A stretch of DNA of 64,000 nucleotides from Hippophae tibetana (GCA_037013495.1 CM072812.1:39863001-39927000), one strand, 5' to 3'. Shown: positions 34,560 to 47,100, numbered from the stretch's first letter. A program made the numbers and translations. The notes: generated from the letters alone by a model not told the origin.

Positions 34560-35400
34560 GTGCTTTCTTCCTCATTGATGAAGAATAAATAGATACAAGA
34601 GTGATATCCTATGCTAGTGTAGTAAGGAGCTTAATGTTTGCAATGATTAGCACACGTTTAGACTTTGTGTATGTAGTAAGTATAATGAGTAGATTCATGG
34701 TTGATCTAAGGTATGAACACTAGATAGTTGTGGGCTTAGTGTATACTAAAGGGATTAGAAATGAGAGGTTTTTATATGGATATATGGATGTGGATTATAC
34801 AGGTGTTCTTATTAATAAAATGTCACAATCTAGTACATATTTACTGTATTTGACAATACAATCAACTAAAAATATACATTGCAATATATGGTTTCTTTGT
34901 CCACAAAAAAGTCTAAATACATATCATTTACAAAGGTTGTTAAAAATGAAATTTGATTGTCTGGGATTTGTAATAAATTGGACATTAAGATTTAGTCAGT
35001 TCCTATGCATTGTGACAGTCAAAGTGTTATTTTTATTTCGAAGAATGTCATGTATCTTAACAAAACAAAATGTATTCATGTTAAACTAAATTTCATTCTA
35101 GAGATTGTGGCTATTGGACAGATATTGGTGGTGAAAATTCCAACGGCTAAAAATCCCTCAAATATATTAACCAAGGTTATGCCACTAAAAATATTTAAGA
35201 TTTTCATTATGATAGTCGAAGTGTTATTTGTATTTCCAAGAATCCCGCGTATCATGAATGAACAAAACACATTCATGTTAAACTACATTTCATTTCAAAT
35301 ATTCTGGCTATTGGACATATATCGGTTGTGAAAATTACAATGGAAAGATATCTCTCAAACTTGTTAACCTAGGTTATTCCATTAAGAAAATTTAAGCTTT
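34560..35400 (+). pseudogene. Copia RNase H with duplicated C-terminal segment
   Basis: Remnants of the copia RNase H run from about 34590 (SYASVVRSLMFAM) through 34780 (YMDVDYTG) to the C-terminus. The last part exists twice: 35014-35210 and 35211-35400, period 197 bp, both encoding an S-V-I-x-I-S-K-N...H-V-K-L pattern followed by a LT-V-x-P-L tail. The second copy keeps more of the family wording (TKHIHVKLHF). The duplicates have diverged substantially. Confidence 0.75.
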
Positions 35401-35505
35401 GCCTTGAGCATCTTCGAGTAGGTCAAGGTTGAGTTATGAAGATGGATAGGTAGGGAACTATTTCACAATGATGCTATTAGATCTATATGAGTCAAGGTAG
35501 AGACT

Positions 35506-35950
35506 TGTGAAATGTGTCCAATACAATGTTGTGCACCCTTACGCACTGGAATATATATTAGCTATAGTGGTTATAAGTTAGTTAGAAATTGGCTTCACTA
35601 TAAGGGGTGTAGTACATATTAATAACCTTCTGTAAAGCTGTTGAAAACAACCTATATTTAGCCTTATTGCTACGTTAGTAGGTATGGTTTTGAGATATCA
35701 TTTGTTCAAAGTGTAATTCTTGTATAATTGTGAGGGCTTAGGAATATGTGAGTAAACTTCTCTGAAGATTTTCTTGAAGGTCATAATTCAATTGAAGGTC
35801 ATAATGGATTGGATAGATGGTTCCTTCCCATGGATTAAGCGTTCCCATTGAGTGCTGAACTGTGTAAAGATTGTTGATATCTTGTATTCCTTTATTGTTT
35901 TCATTTCTTATGTCCTTGGTTAATTGGATTTTATCTTATTAATCTCAACA
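35506..35950 (+). repeat. Copia 3' LTR
   Basis: Starts TGTGAAATGTGTCC after the purine tract caaggtagagact and ends ATCTCAACA, followed by the target duplication atatc (35951-35955). Confidence 0.88.
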
Positions 35951-35955
35951 ATATC

Positions 35956-36290
35956 ACATTTTTAATTGGCTAACCAACTAATTCATTGCCTATAACTAAG
36001 GGTGAAAGTGTTTGACATGACACAATAATACGACACAAACACGACACAACATGGATAAATTTTTTAGTAAGAATTGATCAATAGTTTTTTCATGTCATTA
36101 AATGTCTTATTATTTCTTACTATTATATATAGGCAACATGAAAAAAACCAAGTAAATTATTTCATTTGTTAAATAACACTAAAATCTGACACGATTAATG
36201 CCAAACTACGACATGAATAACACAAAACGAACACGATATGAATAATATGAAATAAACACTACACAATCACTACCCCTATAATGAGATAAT
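35956..36290. other. Unassigned spacer with ACGACAC-type repeats
   Basis: Contains several copies of cgacacaa and acgaacacga-like words (36030-36055, 36205-36240), a pattern seen in dispersed plant repeats. No coding. Confidence 0.4.
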
Positions 36291-36309
36291 CACTACTACA
36301 AAGAAGGGC
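36291..36309 (+). repeat. CACTA left terminal inverted repeat
   Basis: CACTACTACAAAGAAGGGC is a typical CACTA terminus. The three bases before it are aat. Confidence 0.65.
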
Positions 36310-37178
36310 TTTAAATTTGGGATTTAAAGTCCGTTTTTTTCTTAAAAATGACTTCTAAAGAATTTTAAGTTGGTATGCTCATAAACTGACTTAAAATTTA
36401 AAGTTGTTTCATGATAAAAACCGACTTGAAATGACTCAAAACTAAAAAAATATAAAAAACTAAAACAATATCGTCAATTAGAGTGTATAACCAATGTTAC
36501 ATGTGGAAATTATCATTGGTTATAAACATCAACAGATGTGAAGCTATGTGTACCGTCGGTTGTACATGTTAATCAACCCATAATTTTGTATCAATTGACA
36601 CATAGAACTTACACTACACATGGCTTTCTATCGGTTGATGTGTACAACCGATGTTAATTGCCACATGTAGTGTCATTTTCCATGTCAACCAATGCTATGT
36701 GTCTTTTTTTTCATTTTTCTTCTTCTACCCCACATTAGTCAACAATTTTTGCTTGTGTCATTTCTCTCCAAAAATATTGTGTATGCCTCTTAATTGTTTT
36801 CTCCAATTTTGGCCACTTCCGACCACCATTTCCAACACAATTACTAAGGTTTTGTTCCTTTCCAGTTTCTTATCTAGACCTACCATTTTTAAAGCATAAT
36901 ACTCATTTTTTTCTTACACATTTTCCTTCATTTTCTCACTTGTTTTATTCTTGTAAGTATTTTATGAATTATTTTACACTTATTATTAATATTTTATATT
37001 TTTATATAATTTTTGTAATATTTTTTTATTTTAATGTATATTATGTGTTATTAATTATTTGTATATATTTTTTGTTGTGTAAGCTGTGTGTTTTTATTCA
37101 AGTTGAAGAAGGTATTTTGTATTTATTTATTTATTTTAACTAATTTTATTCAAACTTAAAATTATTATTATTACATGC

Positions 37179-37180
<2 letters not shown>

Positions 37181-37219
<39 letters not shown>
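37181..37219. repeat. (TA)n microsatellite
   Basis: An uninterrupted TA run of about 19 units inside the CACTA element, upstream of the transposase gene. Confidence 0.95.
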
Positions 37220-37223
<4 letters not shown>

Positions 37224-37469
37224 CTTATTATTATATTACATGCATTGTATATGTATATAAATTATTTTATATTATATATTTTTAATGTTATAACGAGTTT
37301 ATTAGCTAATATTATATATTGTTAATGTTATAATGAGTTTATTAATTATTTGAATTTATTTTTATGTGATGTTTTGATTGATATTTTAATAACTTATATT
37401 CATATATAATAATAGCTGAAATATATTAGCGATTAATAAATTTATATTTTATTAGATACTTATTTATTA

Positions 37470-40400
37470 TATTTAATGTCATGAGTAGAAAGTAAACAAA
37501 TCTTGGATATCAAAGTATAGAATTGAGAAAGAATATATTTCTGGAGTTGAAATGTTTTGGGAATTTGCTCGTACAAATAGTAATAATGAAATTAGTATGA
37601 TTCGATGCACATGTGTTATGTGTAAAAATGAGAAAATTCATGATGTTAATGAGGTTAAATATCACCTTATCCATAGTGGTTTTCTTTTGAGTTATAAATG
37701 TTGGTATTATCATGAAGAAAATATTGATAATACTTATGAGTAAGAGATAAATAAGGATGTGAGTGGATTATATACATCTTATCAAAATAGACACTTCCGA
37801 CATAATGTATTGATAAAAAATATGTTTCATGCTATTGAAGATGAACCATACGAGGATGATCCCAAAACATTTAAAAAACTTCTAGAAAATGCCAAAAATA
37901 CATTATATTCAAAGTGCAAGAAATACACTAAAATGTCGGGATTGGTTCATTTGTACAATATGAAGGCAAAAAATGGTTTTCTGACAAGGGATTCATAGAA
38001 TTACTAAATGTAAAAATATATATGTTTCCTGAGGGTAATGAGTTTCCATCTTCAATGTATTAAATGAAAAAATCTCTTAGTTGATTTGGCATGGAATATC
38101 ATAAGATTTATGCTTATCCAAATGATTGCATTCTTCGTATAAAAAAGAATATGAGACATTGGATTTTTATCCAGTGTATAAAGAATCGAGATGAAAGTAT
38201 GCTACAAATGAGACAACACCTAAAAAAGGCGTGCCTATAAAGGTTCTTTAGTACTTTCCTCTAATTTCTCACTTTCAAAGGTTGTTCAAAAGTAAAGAGA
38301 CATCAAAGATATTAAATTGACATTCAAAGAATCGATCTGATAATGGGATGCTACGTTATCCTTCTGATTCTCCAAATTGGAATATAATGGATAATTTATC
38401 CCCTCAATTTGCATCTAATCTGCACAATCTTTACCTTGCCATTGCTGCTGATGGAATTAAACCACACAGTTTCCTTAGTAGCAAATATAGTTGTTGGTCA
38501 ATAATTATGCTAACATACAACCTTCCTCCCTAGTTATGTATGAAAGACATTTCATGATGCTAACATTATTGATCTCAAGACCGAAACAACTCGGAGTTGA
38601 TATTGATGTGTATTTGCAACCTCTGATAGATGATTTAAAGACATTATGGAATAATGGTGTAAATGTTTATGATGCACCTAAAGAAGAATACTTTACCTTG
38701 AGAGGGTCCTTTTATGGATAATTAATGATTTTCCTACTTATGGGAACTTATTAAGACAAACAAAAAAAGCTTATATGGGATGCTTTATTTGTAGTTATGG
38801 CACTTCTATAACTTATCTTATTTATAGAAAAAAGATGTCTTAAAGACATGGAAGATATTTTCCATCTGGACACAAGTTTAGATAGCAAAAAAAACCCTTC
38901 GATGGTAAAGAATATCATGATCTTGCATCAAGACCTTTGCGAGGTGTTGACATATTAAGGTGATTGAATGGTATGACATCAAACAATATGGAAAGATGAA
39001 AAAAAGAACACTCACTCATGGAGGGAAACAAAAGAAGTCAATTAATAAAAGGGGTGAAAATGAAAATGTTACTCAATCAATAGATCATGATTGCTGGAAT
39101 AAAAAATCAATATTTTGGGAATGACCTTATTGGAAAGACCTACACATTTGTCACATCTTAGATGTCATGCACATTGAGAAAAATGTATGTGACGGCTTAA
39201 TTGGTACATTACTTAATATATATGGAAAACAAAGAATGGAATTAAAGCAAGACTAGATTTAAAGAAACTAGGCATACGATCTGAATTGGCACCAAGGGTG
39301 GAAAATGATAAGAAATTGAACATGCCACCAACATTATATACAATGTAAACAAAAGAAAACGATGTATTTTGTAAATTTTTGGTGGGTGTGCATGTTCCTG
39401 ATGGTTACTCATCCAACTTAAAAATTTTGTGTCTATGATCGATAAGAAACTTTATGCATTGAAATCACATGACTTCCACATCTAAATGCAACAACTATTC
39501 CTAGCTGCTATTAGGTAAATTCTTCCAAAGCATGTTTGATTATCAATAATTTATCTTTGTTCATTCTCTAATAAAATATGCAAGAAATCTATATCAATTG
39601 ATGAGTTAAACTATTTACTAAAGATGTTGTAGAGAATTTGTGTCTACTTGAGAAATATTTTCCTTCTTCTTTTTTGATATAATGATTCACTTGTGTGTTC
39701 ATTTAGTTCAAGAGGTTCAATTGTGTGGTCCTACTTACTAAAGATGGACGTATCCTTTTGAGAGATATATACAAGTCCTTAAAGGATATGCAAATAATAG
39801 AAATTATTCTAAAGGATGCATGGTGGAATGTTACATTGCTGAAGAGGCCATTGAGTTTTGTTCTAAATAAATTAGTAGTTGAACTGAAATTGGGAATCCT
39901 ACACACAATTTTTTCTTAGAATGTGACATGATCCAAGTTGGTAACCCTATGCTTGATTAAAGATGGCACACCAAATCATTTTGGTAAATAATAATGAGAC
40001 ATAACTATACATAGAGTAAGTAATGACAAGTTCAACCTTTTCATATAAAATAAAATAATTATTTATTTAATTATTAATGACACGTAATTGATATATCTTG
40101 CATAATATCAAAGAATACATTTAAATTTACTGATGACCAAACCTCGTTATAAAAAAAGGAGGAGAAAATGGTTGTATTATGAGCATAAGCGAGAGCTTAT
40201 TAATTGGTTTCACAACTATATAAGTCTCACATACAATAATTCATTAGTAATTCTATATAATATTTTAAAACTTTGTTTTAAACACATTTCATGTTTTTAT
40301 ATGCATATATTTGAGTTTAACTCAACAAACCCAATAATAAAATAACACAACCTTTAGAATGGCTTGTACATGATCCAAAATTTGATGTCAAATCATGTTA

Positions 40401-40924
40401 TAGTTTCACAATTAATGGTTCGAAGTTGAAGAAACAAACAAGGGACAAAGTCCAAGTAAACTAGAATAGTGGTGTAAAGATGGTTGCACAACCTAGGAAA
40501 TTTGCTAGTTCAAAAGATGGTAATCCTATACTTTTTGATAAAACATATTATGGTAAAATTCAAGAAATTTGGGAACTCGATTGTGAGGTCTTCCATGAAA
40601 TAGAATTCTTGCATGATTAGGTCGAAGATGCTATCAATGTTGGAAATAAAATAGATGATTTTGGAATCACCTATGTAACCTTATCCAAGATAAGTCACAC
40701 TCATGATCCTTTCATGTTAGCACTTCATGAAAAACAAGTATTTTATATGAGTAATGAAATTGACACAAGATGATTTGTTGTATTAATGTCTCCACAATGA
40801 TTGTAATTCTTTAGAAGATGATGACATGCTTGATACGTTATCCAATATTAGTCATTTCTCAAACAAATTGCCTAATGTATGTGATGATCTAGTTGATGAC
40901 GATGATTCATCGTCATGGACTTAA
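37470..40924 (+). pseudogene. En/Spm TNP2-type transposase gene, decayed
   Basis: The N-terminal transposase-associated domain (37510-37740: SGVEMFWEFARTN, then CTCVMCK and YHLIHSGF) is followed by KLLENAKNTLYSKCKKYTK (37870-37940). The TNP2 catalytic region (38348-38720: LRYPSDSPNWNIMDN, AIAADGIKPHSFLSSKYSCW, DVYLQPLIDDLKTLWNNGV) comes next. DUF4218-type wording lies at 39440-39900 (KSHDFHI, DIMIHLCVHLV) and DUF4216-type wording at 40460-40740 (KDGNPILFDKTYYGKIQEIWELD). This is the standard domain order for the protein that cuts CACTA ends. It has many stops and shifts. The reading ends at an acidic tail (VDDDDSSSWT) near 40924. Confidence 0.82.
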
Positions 40925-42089
40925 AGTGATTATGAAGGAATATATATATTCAATCAACAACCTAATTAAGCATAATCACTACAAGAAAAAATGATATCTA
41001 CGACGAAAATTTGATAAAAAGTGAATTTAGTCATTAAAAGTAGTACAATTAGGGATAAAAATTTGATATTCATCCGTGATATTATTAACCATAAATTTAA
41101 CAAATAAAAATTAAAAAGGACAAAACGTTAGGAAATTTTTTTTGTCACAAAATAATAATTAAGGTCAAACTTTAAATTGTTCGTTGAAAAGATGGCGGGA
41201 ATATCCCACCCAAAAGTTTTGACAAAATATTTGTCCTTGCAAATGGAAAAAATGGTGAGAAATTTATTTCAAATTTTACGACAAAATTCTTTATCTTTGA
41301 AAATTGAAATTATTAAGGGAAAAATTTACAATATATTTAGAACAAGATTTTTGTCCTTGAAAAATATTAGATTTTGGGATGAAATACGAAGAACAATTAA
41401 GGACAAAAATTTTGTGATAGAAAATTATAAAATTTTAGGATAAAAAATTGCAATATATTAGAGACAATTTTTTGTTAATGGATATAGTTAAAACATTACC
41501 ATAACTATTTTGATTTAATTCTTCACAAGATAAAAACAAAATGATTGAGTTATTAAAAAGAAAAAAATATATGTCGTTTTACAATATATTTTCAATTTTT
41601 TAATGTTATATTGTAATTTTAAAATATACATTCTTATACACTTTAGTTATTTTATACAATAAAAAATTATAAATCTTCTCTATTAATTTAATTTCATATA
41701 TTTTATCACTTTTACACCATACAATAAATTTCTATATCAAATTTTTTTTCTTTTTCCCTCTCAATTTTTTTCCTTTCCCCCCCTCTCTCTCTTTCCCCTT
41801 TCCTATAGCACGCACCACCCTCGCCTCCCTTCTTCTTTTCCTCAGTGTGCACCACCCTTACCTCTCTTATACTTTTCCCCAGTGCACATCACCCTTGCCT
41901 CTCTTCTTCCTTTTCCCCTTTCAAGCACCTCCCCTCGCTAGTAGTTTATTTTGGTTGTTGCTTGTAAACCATCTTCTCCCATACGCATCTCTAGCCGTAA
42001 CCACCTTATCAAAACTATAAATATTATTTGTAAGGTATTTTCTTACTCCAATTTCAATGACTTGAGACTCAAATCACTCACGATTGTTA

Positions 42090-42186
42090 AAGATCTCTGA
42101 TCTTGTTACTGAATACGCAATTAGGGCTCTTTTGTCGCTGTGTTCTTCGTCGAATGATAGCCCGAGCGACGTTGTGGTTGTTGAGG
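42090..42186 (+). pseudogene. Captured exon fragment, unidentified gene
   Basis: Open, normally coded segment reading ISDLVTEYAIRALLSLCSSS and continuing NDSPSDVVVVE, ending GAG|GTATT, which looks like an exon-donor junction. It is preceded by a CT-rich, leader-like zone (41750-41950). I do not recognise the family. It may be the first exon of the gene that supplies the TBC fragment below. Confidence 0.45.
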
Positions 42187-42345
42187 TATTAACTCAATTG
42201 CTTTTGTTCATTTAGAGTGATTGCACAAACAAAGGTAAAAGAAAGGCTATGCTTTTATGGTAGCTTCTTCGTGATTCTTAGCCTAATTATTCATCTCTTG
42301 GGAGTTCTGATGATTTTGCTAGCAATGATGTGGTTTTAAATGCAG

Positions 42346-42458
42346 AATTTGCATCGAACATTCCTTGGTCATCCTACTCTTGATCTGGATGGTAGAAATT
42401 CTTTACAGCATTTGCTTATAACATATGCTCGACACAATTCAAAACTTCATGTGCTATG
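42346..42458 (+). pseudogene. Captured TBC (Rab-GAP) domain exon fragment
   Basis: After an acceptor-like TTTTAAATGCAG the frame reads NLHRTFLGHPTLDLDGRNSL and then ITYARHN. This matches the TBC-domain segment DLPRTFPxHP...L..LL.AYARHNP, the start of the catalytic region of Rab GTPase-activating proteins. The arginine of the family's catalytic arginine-finger motif lies elsewhere in the domain and is not included. A donor-like GTATG follows at about 42459. Only about 38 codons are carried. Confidence 0.7.
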
Positions 42459-43127
42459 TATGTCTCTTCTTACTTGGAATGCTATTAGCTACTCGTTTCC
42501 TTTCCTATTGTTTCTTCTATTGTGATGTTGTGTGCCACTCAACAATTTTAAGGTTTAAGAAAAGGTAATTTACACCTCATAGTTTTTATTTTTTAAAAAG
42601 TTTGGGTCGTACTTTTTTCAATAGGGCTAATTCTTGATGGTAAATTTTTCCCATGTGTTGTCAAAATTAAAAAATTAATATGCAATTTTGGGTTAGCTAT
42701 TGTTATGTTATTCCTCTAACTTCCTTTTCTTTGACTATTTGAAGACTTGATTCTATTTATTTCACCTAAAGATCTAAAAACTATGTGACCGAATAGAGAT
42801 GATAGTGATAAGTTCTGAGTTTTCTCTCTTATCCGGTCTAATCCTCAGTATTGGTTTTGCATCTCTCAAATGAGAGTTGAGACATTATATTATGCATGAA
42901 TAATTTAAGAATAAGATTTTTTTTACTTGCACTTTCATGTCAAAGTGTTATTCTTGTATGATTTCAGGTTAAATTAGAAAAGTTAGTTTAACTAGTTCTT
43001 TTGGTTTGTCCTCCCTTCTTTCCTCTTTCCATAGGTGTCTTTTAAAATTGACTATTTATTAACTAGTTGTGATGGTGCATCTATATGTATGACATAAGAA
43101 TTGGCATAATTTGAAACATATTTCATT

Positions 43128-43199
43128 ACCTATGTTATTAATGGAGCTGACTTGGTACCTTCATTCTCAGTTGGTTTAGTGGATGATTTGCGTGCTAAG
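43128..43199 (+). pseudogene. Captured class-3 lipase-like exon fragment
   Basis: The frame reads YVINGADLVPSFSVGLVDDL and then RAK, followed by a GT donor at 43200. This resembles the segment after the catalytic region in plant class-3 (diacylglycerol-type) lipases, where xNGxDLVPxFSxxxVDDLR precedes an intron. Short, so the assignment is moderate. If right, it comes from a gene unrelated to the TBC fragment. Confidence 0.45.
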
Positions 43200-44479
43200 G
43201 TTATATTTTCTTTCTTATATTTTATCTTATTTAACATTTCAATCTCTTCTAAATATTGGAGTAACAGACTCTTGGCATATTGACATCCTATGTAATGAAT
43301 GTGAGTGCTTTTACGATTTGGTTAGTTGATTTATATGATGAGCTGTAATATGGATGTAAGTTACTTTTACTACAATATTTCAACTTTAAATAGGGTGTGT
43401 AAGACTGTAAGAGTCATATATTGTCCTTGGTATTGATATCTTCCATTTATGATCTTGCCTCTTATTATTGTAGTTGCATGTCTATTGAAATCTATTTTTA
43501 ATGGTAAACTTCAACTAGTATCCTTAGATTATTCTTGTTTTCATTATCTATCCCTTTTTTTTTATAAAATTTTAATTTTTAATTTTGGTTATCTTTTATA
43601 TCTATATGATCTTACTTTTGTTTATCCAATGTTTACTTTAAAGGTACTACTAGAAGCTTCCACCATAAACAAGGCTCATTGTACTATTGGCGTCCTTACA
43701 TGCTATCAATTAGACTTTAAATATATTGCACCTATATATGAATATGTTTAGGTGTTATTAATTACAGAGATAGAATCTAACTTGTATATGTATAATTTTA
43801 ACTCTACATTTGTTGCCTGTGAATTGCTATTGTATTGGTGAAATAAAAAACAATTATTGTAATTTTTCTAGAACAATATATTTTGAGATTATATTTTCTT
43901 TGTTATAATGTTTTCTATAAATATGTTTTAAGACACAAAATTTGTCACAAATAAGTTTGGACAAAATATTGTCACAATTTTGTCCCAAAATTGTCAATTT
44001 TTTAGACAACAAAAATTGGTGCCAAAAACGTCATTAAGAGAATCAATATGTTGTAGAGACAAATTTATTCCAAATTAGAACAAATTTTTTTTGTCTTATA
44101 AAATAATTTTCTAGGACAAATATTTTGTCCTTAAAATATTTATGAGCAAACTATCTATTGTTTTCAAGGACAATCTTGTAGAATTTAGGGACAAAAATGT
44201 TTGTCCTTGATTCTTTTGTTTTTTTGTTGGACAAAATTGAATTTTGTTCCAGTAGACTTTATATGACCCCCACTTTGGAACAAAAGAAATTGACAAATGT
44301 TTTGTCCCTAATTCTCATTTGAGACAAAATCTTGGCTTTCAAGGACAAAAATCTTTGTCCAAAAAAACACATTTCCTTGTAGTGAATGTATGTTCTATAT
44401 TATTTTAATAACTCTTGTTTATATGTTTAGACTTGAAATTATGAATTAATTTCTATTTCCTCATTGTTTGTAAATATTT

Positions 44480-46130
44480 CATGGATTCTAGGGTGTCAGA
44501 GATTGTAGATTCAAATGATTCATTGGGGCATTTCAAAAGAAGGGATTAGGCTAATATACCTAATGCTCCACTTAATCCAGATGATAAAATACATGTTCAA
44601 TTCGATGCAACTAGTAATCCAATAAGAGAAAATGGCCAACAATTGAAATCTTTTATTGGTAGACTTGTGAAATCAAGTATACCAATCAATATAAATGATT
44701 GGAGTAAGGTTTAAGATGCTGAAAAGTAAAAGATATGGAAAATCATTTATGTAAGTCTCTCTTTTTTTATAATTAATTACATATTATATCATTCTTTATT
44801 ATATCTTTTTTTAAATGTGTTTTTTTACAAAATCGTTTTAAAGTCCCTGATAATTGGATGAACAAATGCTACAAAATTGCAAATAAGGCATGAAAGGAAT
44901 ACAAAACTTCCAAATTGGCTAGAAATTATGTGTTACCATTTTTGGAACCATTTAATAAATAAGAACTATACAAAATCCCTAAAGATCACCCCTGGATTGA
45001 ACCCCAAGTATGAAAATACTTCGTATATTATAGACGTATAGATGACTTTTAAATCATTAGGGAAGAATATCAAAATATACAAATGTAGAATATTCTTTCT
45101 AACCATACTTAGAGGTCATCAAATCCTGAAGTTAAACAAAGAATGATGATATTAAGTTGTTAATTTATAACTATTTTTATATTTATTTTCCTCTAATTTA
45201 AGTTAATAAATTTATTTAATTTATGTAGGAAGCTGAATTAGGTACACCCATTACCCAGGTTGAATTTTATATAGAAATAAAAACCCCAAAAACAAAGAAG
45301 TCAAAATCAATGAATAAACGAGGAGAAGAATAACTCAATAAGTTGGTAAGTAAATTAACTTGATATAAAGTCCTTGTTATGATTTTTTCATATTGATGTA
45401 ATAATGTATGATATACTTTATTGCTTTATTATTTGTAGAGAATAATTCAAGAGCAAATAAATAAGGGCAAAATAATCGAACAACTAGAGAAAGATGTGAT
45501 ATATTATGCATTTGGACCTGATCATCCTGGTCGTGCTAGGGGTGAAGCCAACATGATTGTTATATGGAGTTTTTCAATATTAACAAAGGCCTGAGATGGT
45601 TAGTAAGGCATCATGACAGCACATACGAGGTATGCTACCATACTATAATCAAGGCATGTTTTATTGGACAGGTATGCCATCATCCATGCCATGCATGCCA
45701 CCATCCATGCTAGGCATTCCACTAATTATGATAGGTATACCACCCATACAATCTCATGGCCAACCTATGTCCTATGTGTGATATAGTCATCCTATTGGTC
45801 CCTCATATATACTAGGAATTCCCATGCAATCATATAGTAGTCCAATGTCTCCAATGCAATCTGTGCATTCTTACCATCTATCACAAGAATACTTTGATGA
45901 GAATGTCCTTCCAATAGCTACCCCATATAAGAGTCTTTTTTCATTTGATGAATCATTCATGGTAAGATTTAAAGCTTATGTAGACATTTTTTTTATTTTT
46001 TATTATATATTTTATTTATTATATATAACGCTTAAAGTTTTTAGAGAATATGAAATATCTATTGAAAGATCCATCATTTACAAACTATGTTGCTATTGGA
46101 ATGGTATAACAATTGATCAATGATCGAAAA
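44480..46130 (+). pseudogene. CACTA second gene, Transposase_24-like (TNPA/TNPD type)
   Basis: Near 44620-44710 the plus strand reads GQQLKSFIGRLVKSSIPINI and NDWSKV. Near 44840-45000 it reads VPDNWMNKCYKIANKA and KIPKDHPWIEPQ. Both belong to the plant transposase family Transposase_24 found beside TNP2 in En/Spm elements. Intron-like gaps separate the blocks. A segment at about 45430-45560 reads EQINKGKIIEQLEKDVIYYA then FGPDHPGRARG. Then comes a Met/Pro/Ser-rich stretch (45650-45960). Stops interrupt it. It probably bound the element's subterminal repeats. Confidence 0.7.
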
Positions 46131-46880
46131 ATTCATAATCAATATTTGCCAAATCATTGATAAATAGTAATTGATCAATCATTGTTTCATCATTGTCCAC
46201 TACCAGTGCCTTCTATTGCTACCACATTCTAAGAAGTTATTGTATAATATTTGGCTTAACCATCGAATCAAGTTGTGCTAAATTTTGATGTGGTGCTATT
46301 TATTTTTACTTAAGATACAACTTTTTTACTACTTGTATTATATATATTTTTTAACGTTACTAACATAATACCCCGTGTTTAGTCTATTATACCAAAATTG
46401 GTAAGTACGGCACATTTAAGAGATGCAAAAAAAGTATCTCTTGGTAAATTTATGTCTGATGGATAATCATCATGTACTAAGTTATTCAAAAAAAGGCCAT
46501 AGAAAAAGTATAATTATGAGTATGCTATAAAATTTAGCAGAAATCTTAACTCTTTGATGACTATTGTTGCAAGAAAAAAATAGTATAAATGATAATGAAT
46601 TATGCTACTTCCTAGAGAAATATCTAGCATAAATATTGGACAATCATATATATTGATTGAATGTATATTTTAATTATTTGAATTTCAAATGATCATACAA
46701 TTTAAATATGTAGAAGATGAGTTCTCAATTAATAAATAACTTTAATTTATATAAATCACATAATTATATTTATATTATCTATTTATTTATATATATTTTT
46801 TATATGGAGCATATAATTATATTATGTATTCATATTAATTGAGTTTAAATTTTAAATTATTTCGTTGAATTAAAAAAACC
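46131..46880. other. AT-rich non-coding part of the CACTA relic
   Basis: No coding of note; probably intron or decayed subterminal sequence. Confidence 0.4.
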
Positions 46881-47100
46881 TTTTTTTTTCAGTGGTGAAT
46901 TCTGGCATTCACCCATTTTAGAACTTGGGTACAAATTTCTATACCTTTTATCGCTGACGAGACGGTTCATGCACTTATAACACTGGCCAAAGTGACCTCA
47001 TTAGGTTCAATATTACATGGTCCACATTCCATCGTTGTCAAAAAGACTTCTAGATCGTTATTTACTGAAAGTGGCGGATACATAACGTTAGTTTAGAAGG
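46881..47100 (+). pseudogene. Coding-like exon remnant at end of CACTA relic
   Basis: Open stretch of ordinary codon use (FTDETVHALITLAKVTSLGS then ILHGPHSIVVKKTSRSLF) following an acceptor-like TTTTTTTCAG. It may be the last exon of the Transposase_24-type gene. I do not recognise a named domain in it. Confidence 0.35.

Larger units (their letters stand above)
28914..35950 (+). mobile_element. Ty1/copia element (Tnt1/Tork-like), interrupted
   Basis: LTRs of 434 and 445 bp enclose gag, pre-integrase, integrase, RT and RNase H remnants in copia order on the plus strand. The 5-bp target duplication atatc is intact at 28909-28913 and 35951-35955. The first base pair of the 5' LTR has changed from TG to TA. 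Integrase is split by a foreign 2-kb insert (30876-32912). All frames are broken, so it is an old relic. Confidence 0.88.
40977..44384. mobile_element. Nested non-autonomous CACTA element carrying gene fragments (3408 bp)
   Basis: Starts CACTACAAGAAAAAATG and ends CATTTCCTTGTAGTG, which are inverted terminal repeats. The 3-bp target duplication aat is perfect (40974-40976, 44385-44387). Both subterminal zones (41000-41470 and 43920-44370) are packed with short AGGACAAAA and TTTTGTCC words in both orientations, as expected for transposase-binding repeats. No transposase lies inside. The centre (41730-43750) holds exon/intron-like host sequence including a TBC-domain fragment and a lipase-like fragment. 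Confidence 0.88.
36291..47100 (+). mobile_element. CACTA (En/Spm) transposon relic, autonomous type
   Basis: Left end CACTACTACAAAGAAGGGC at 36291 with CACTA terminal wording, followed by subterminal inverted words such as caaccgatgttaat (36490-36660). Inside are a TNP2-type transposase gene (37470-40924) and, beyond a nested element (40977-44384), a Transposase_24-type gene (from about 44480). I could not find a matching right end before the copia LTR at 47477, so the right limit is only where coding-like sequence stops. Numerous stops show it is inactive. Confidence 0.75.

Noticed and set aside
36257-36275. Extra CACTACA and CACTACC words just before the CACTA left end
   Set aside because: They lack the following conserved terminal sequence and sit in a repeat of cacga/cacta words, so they are not taken as element ends.
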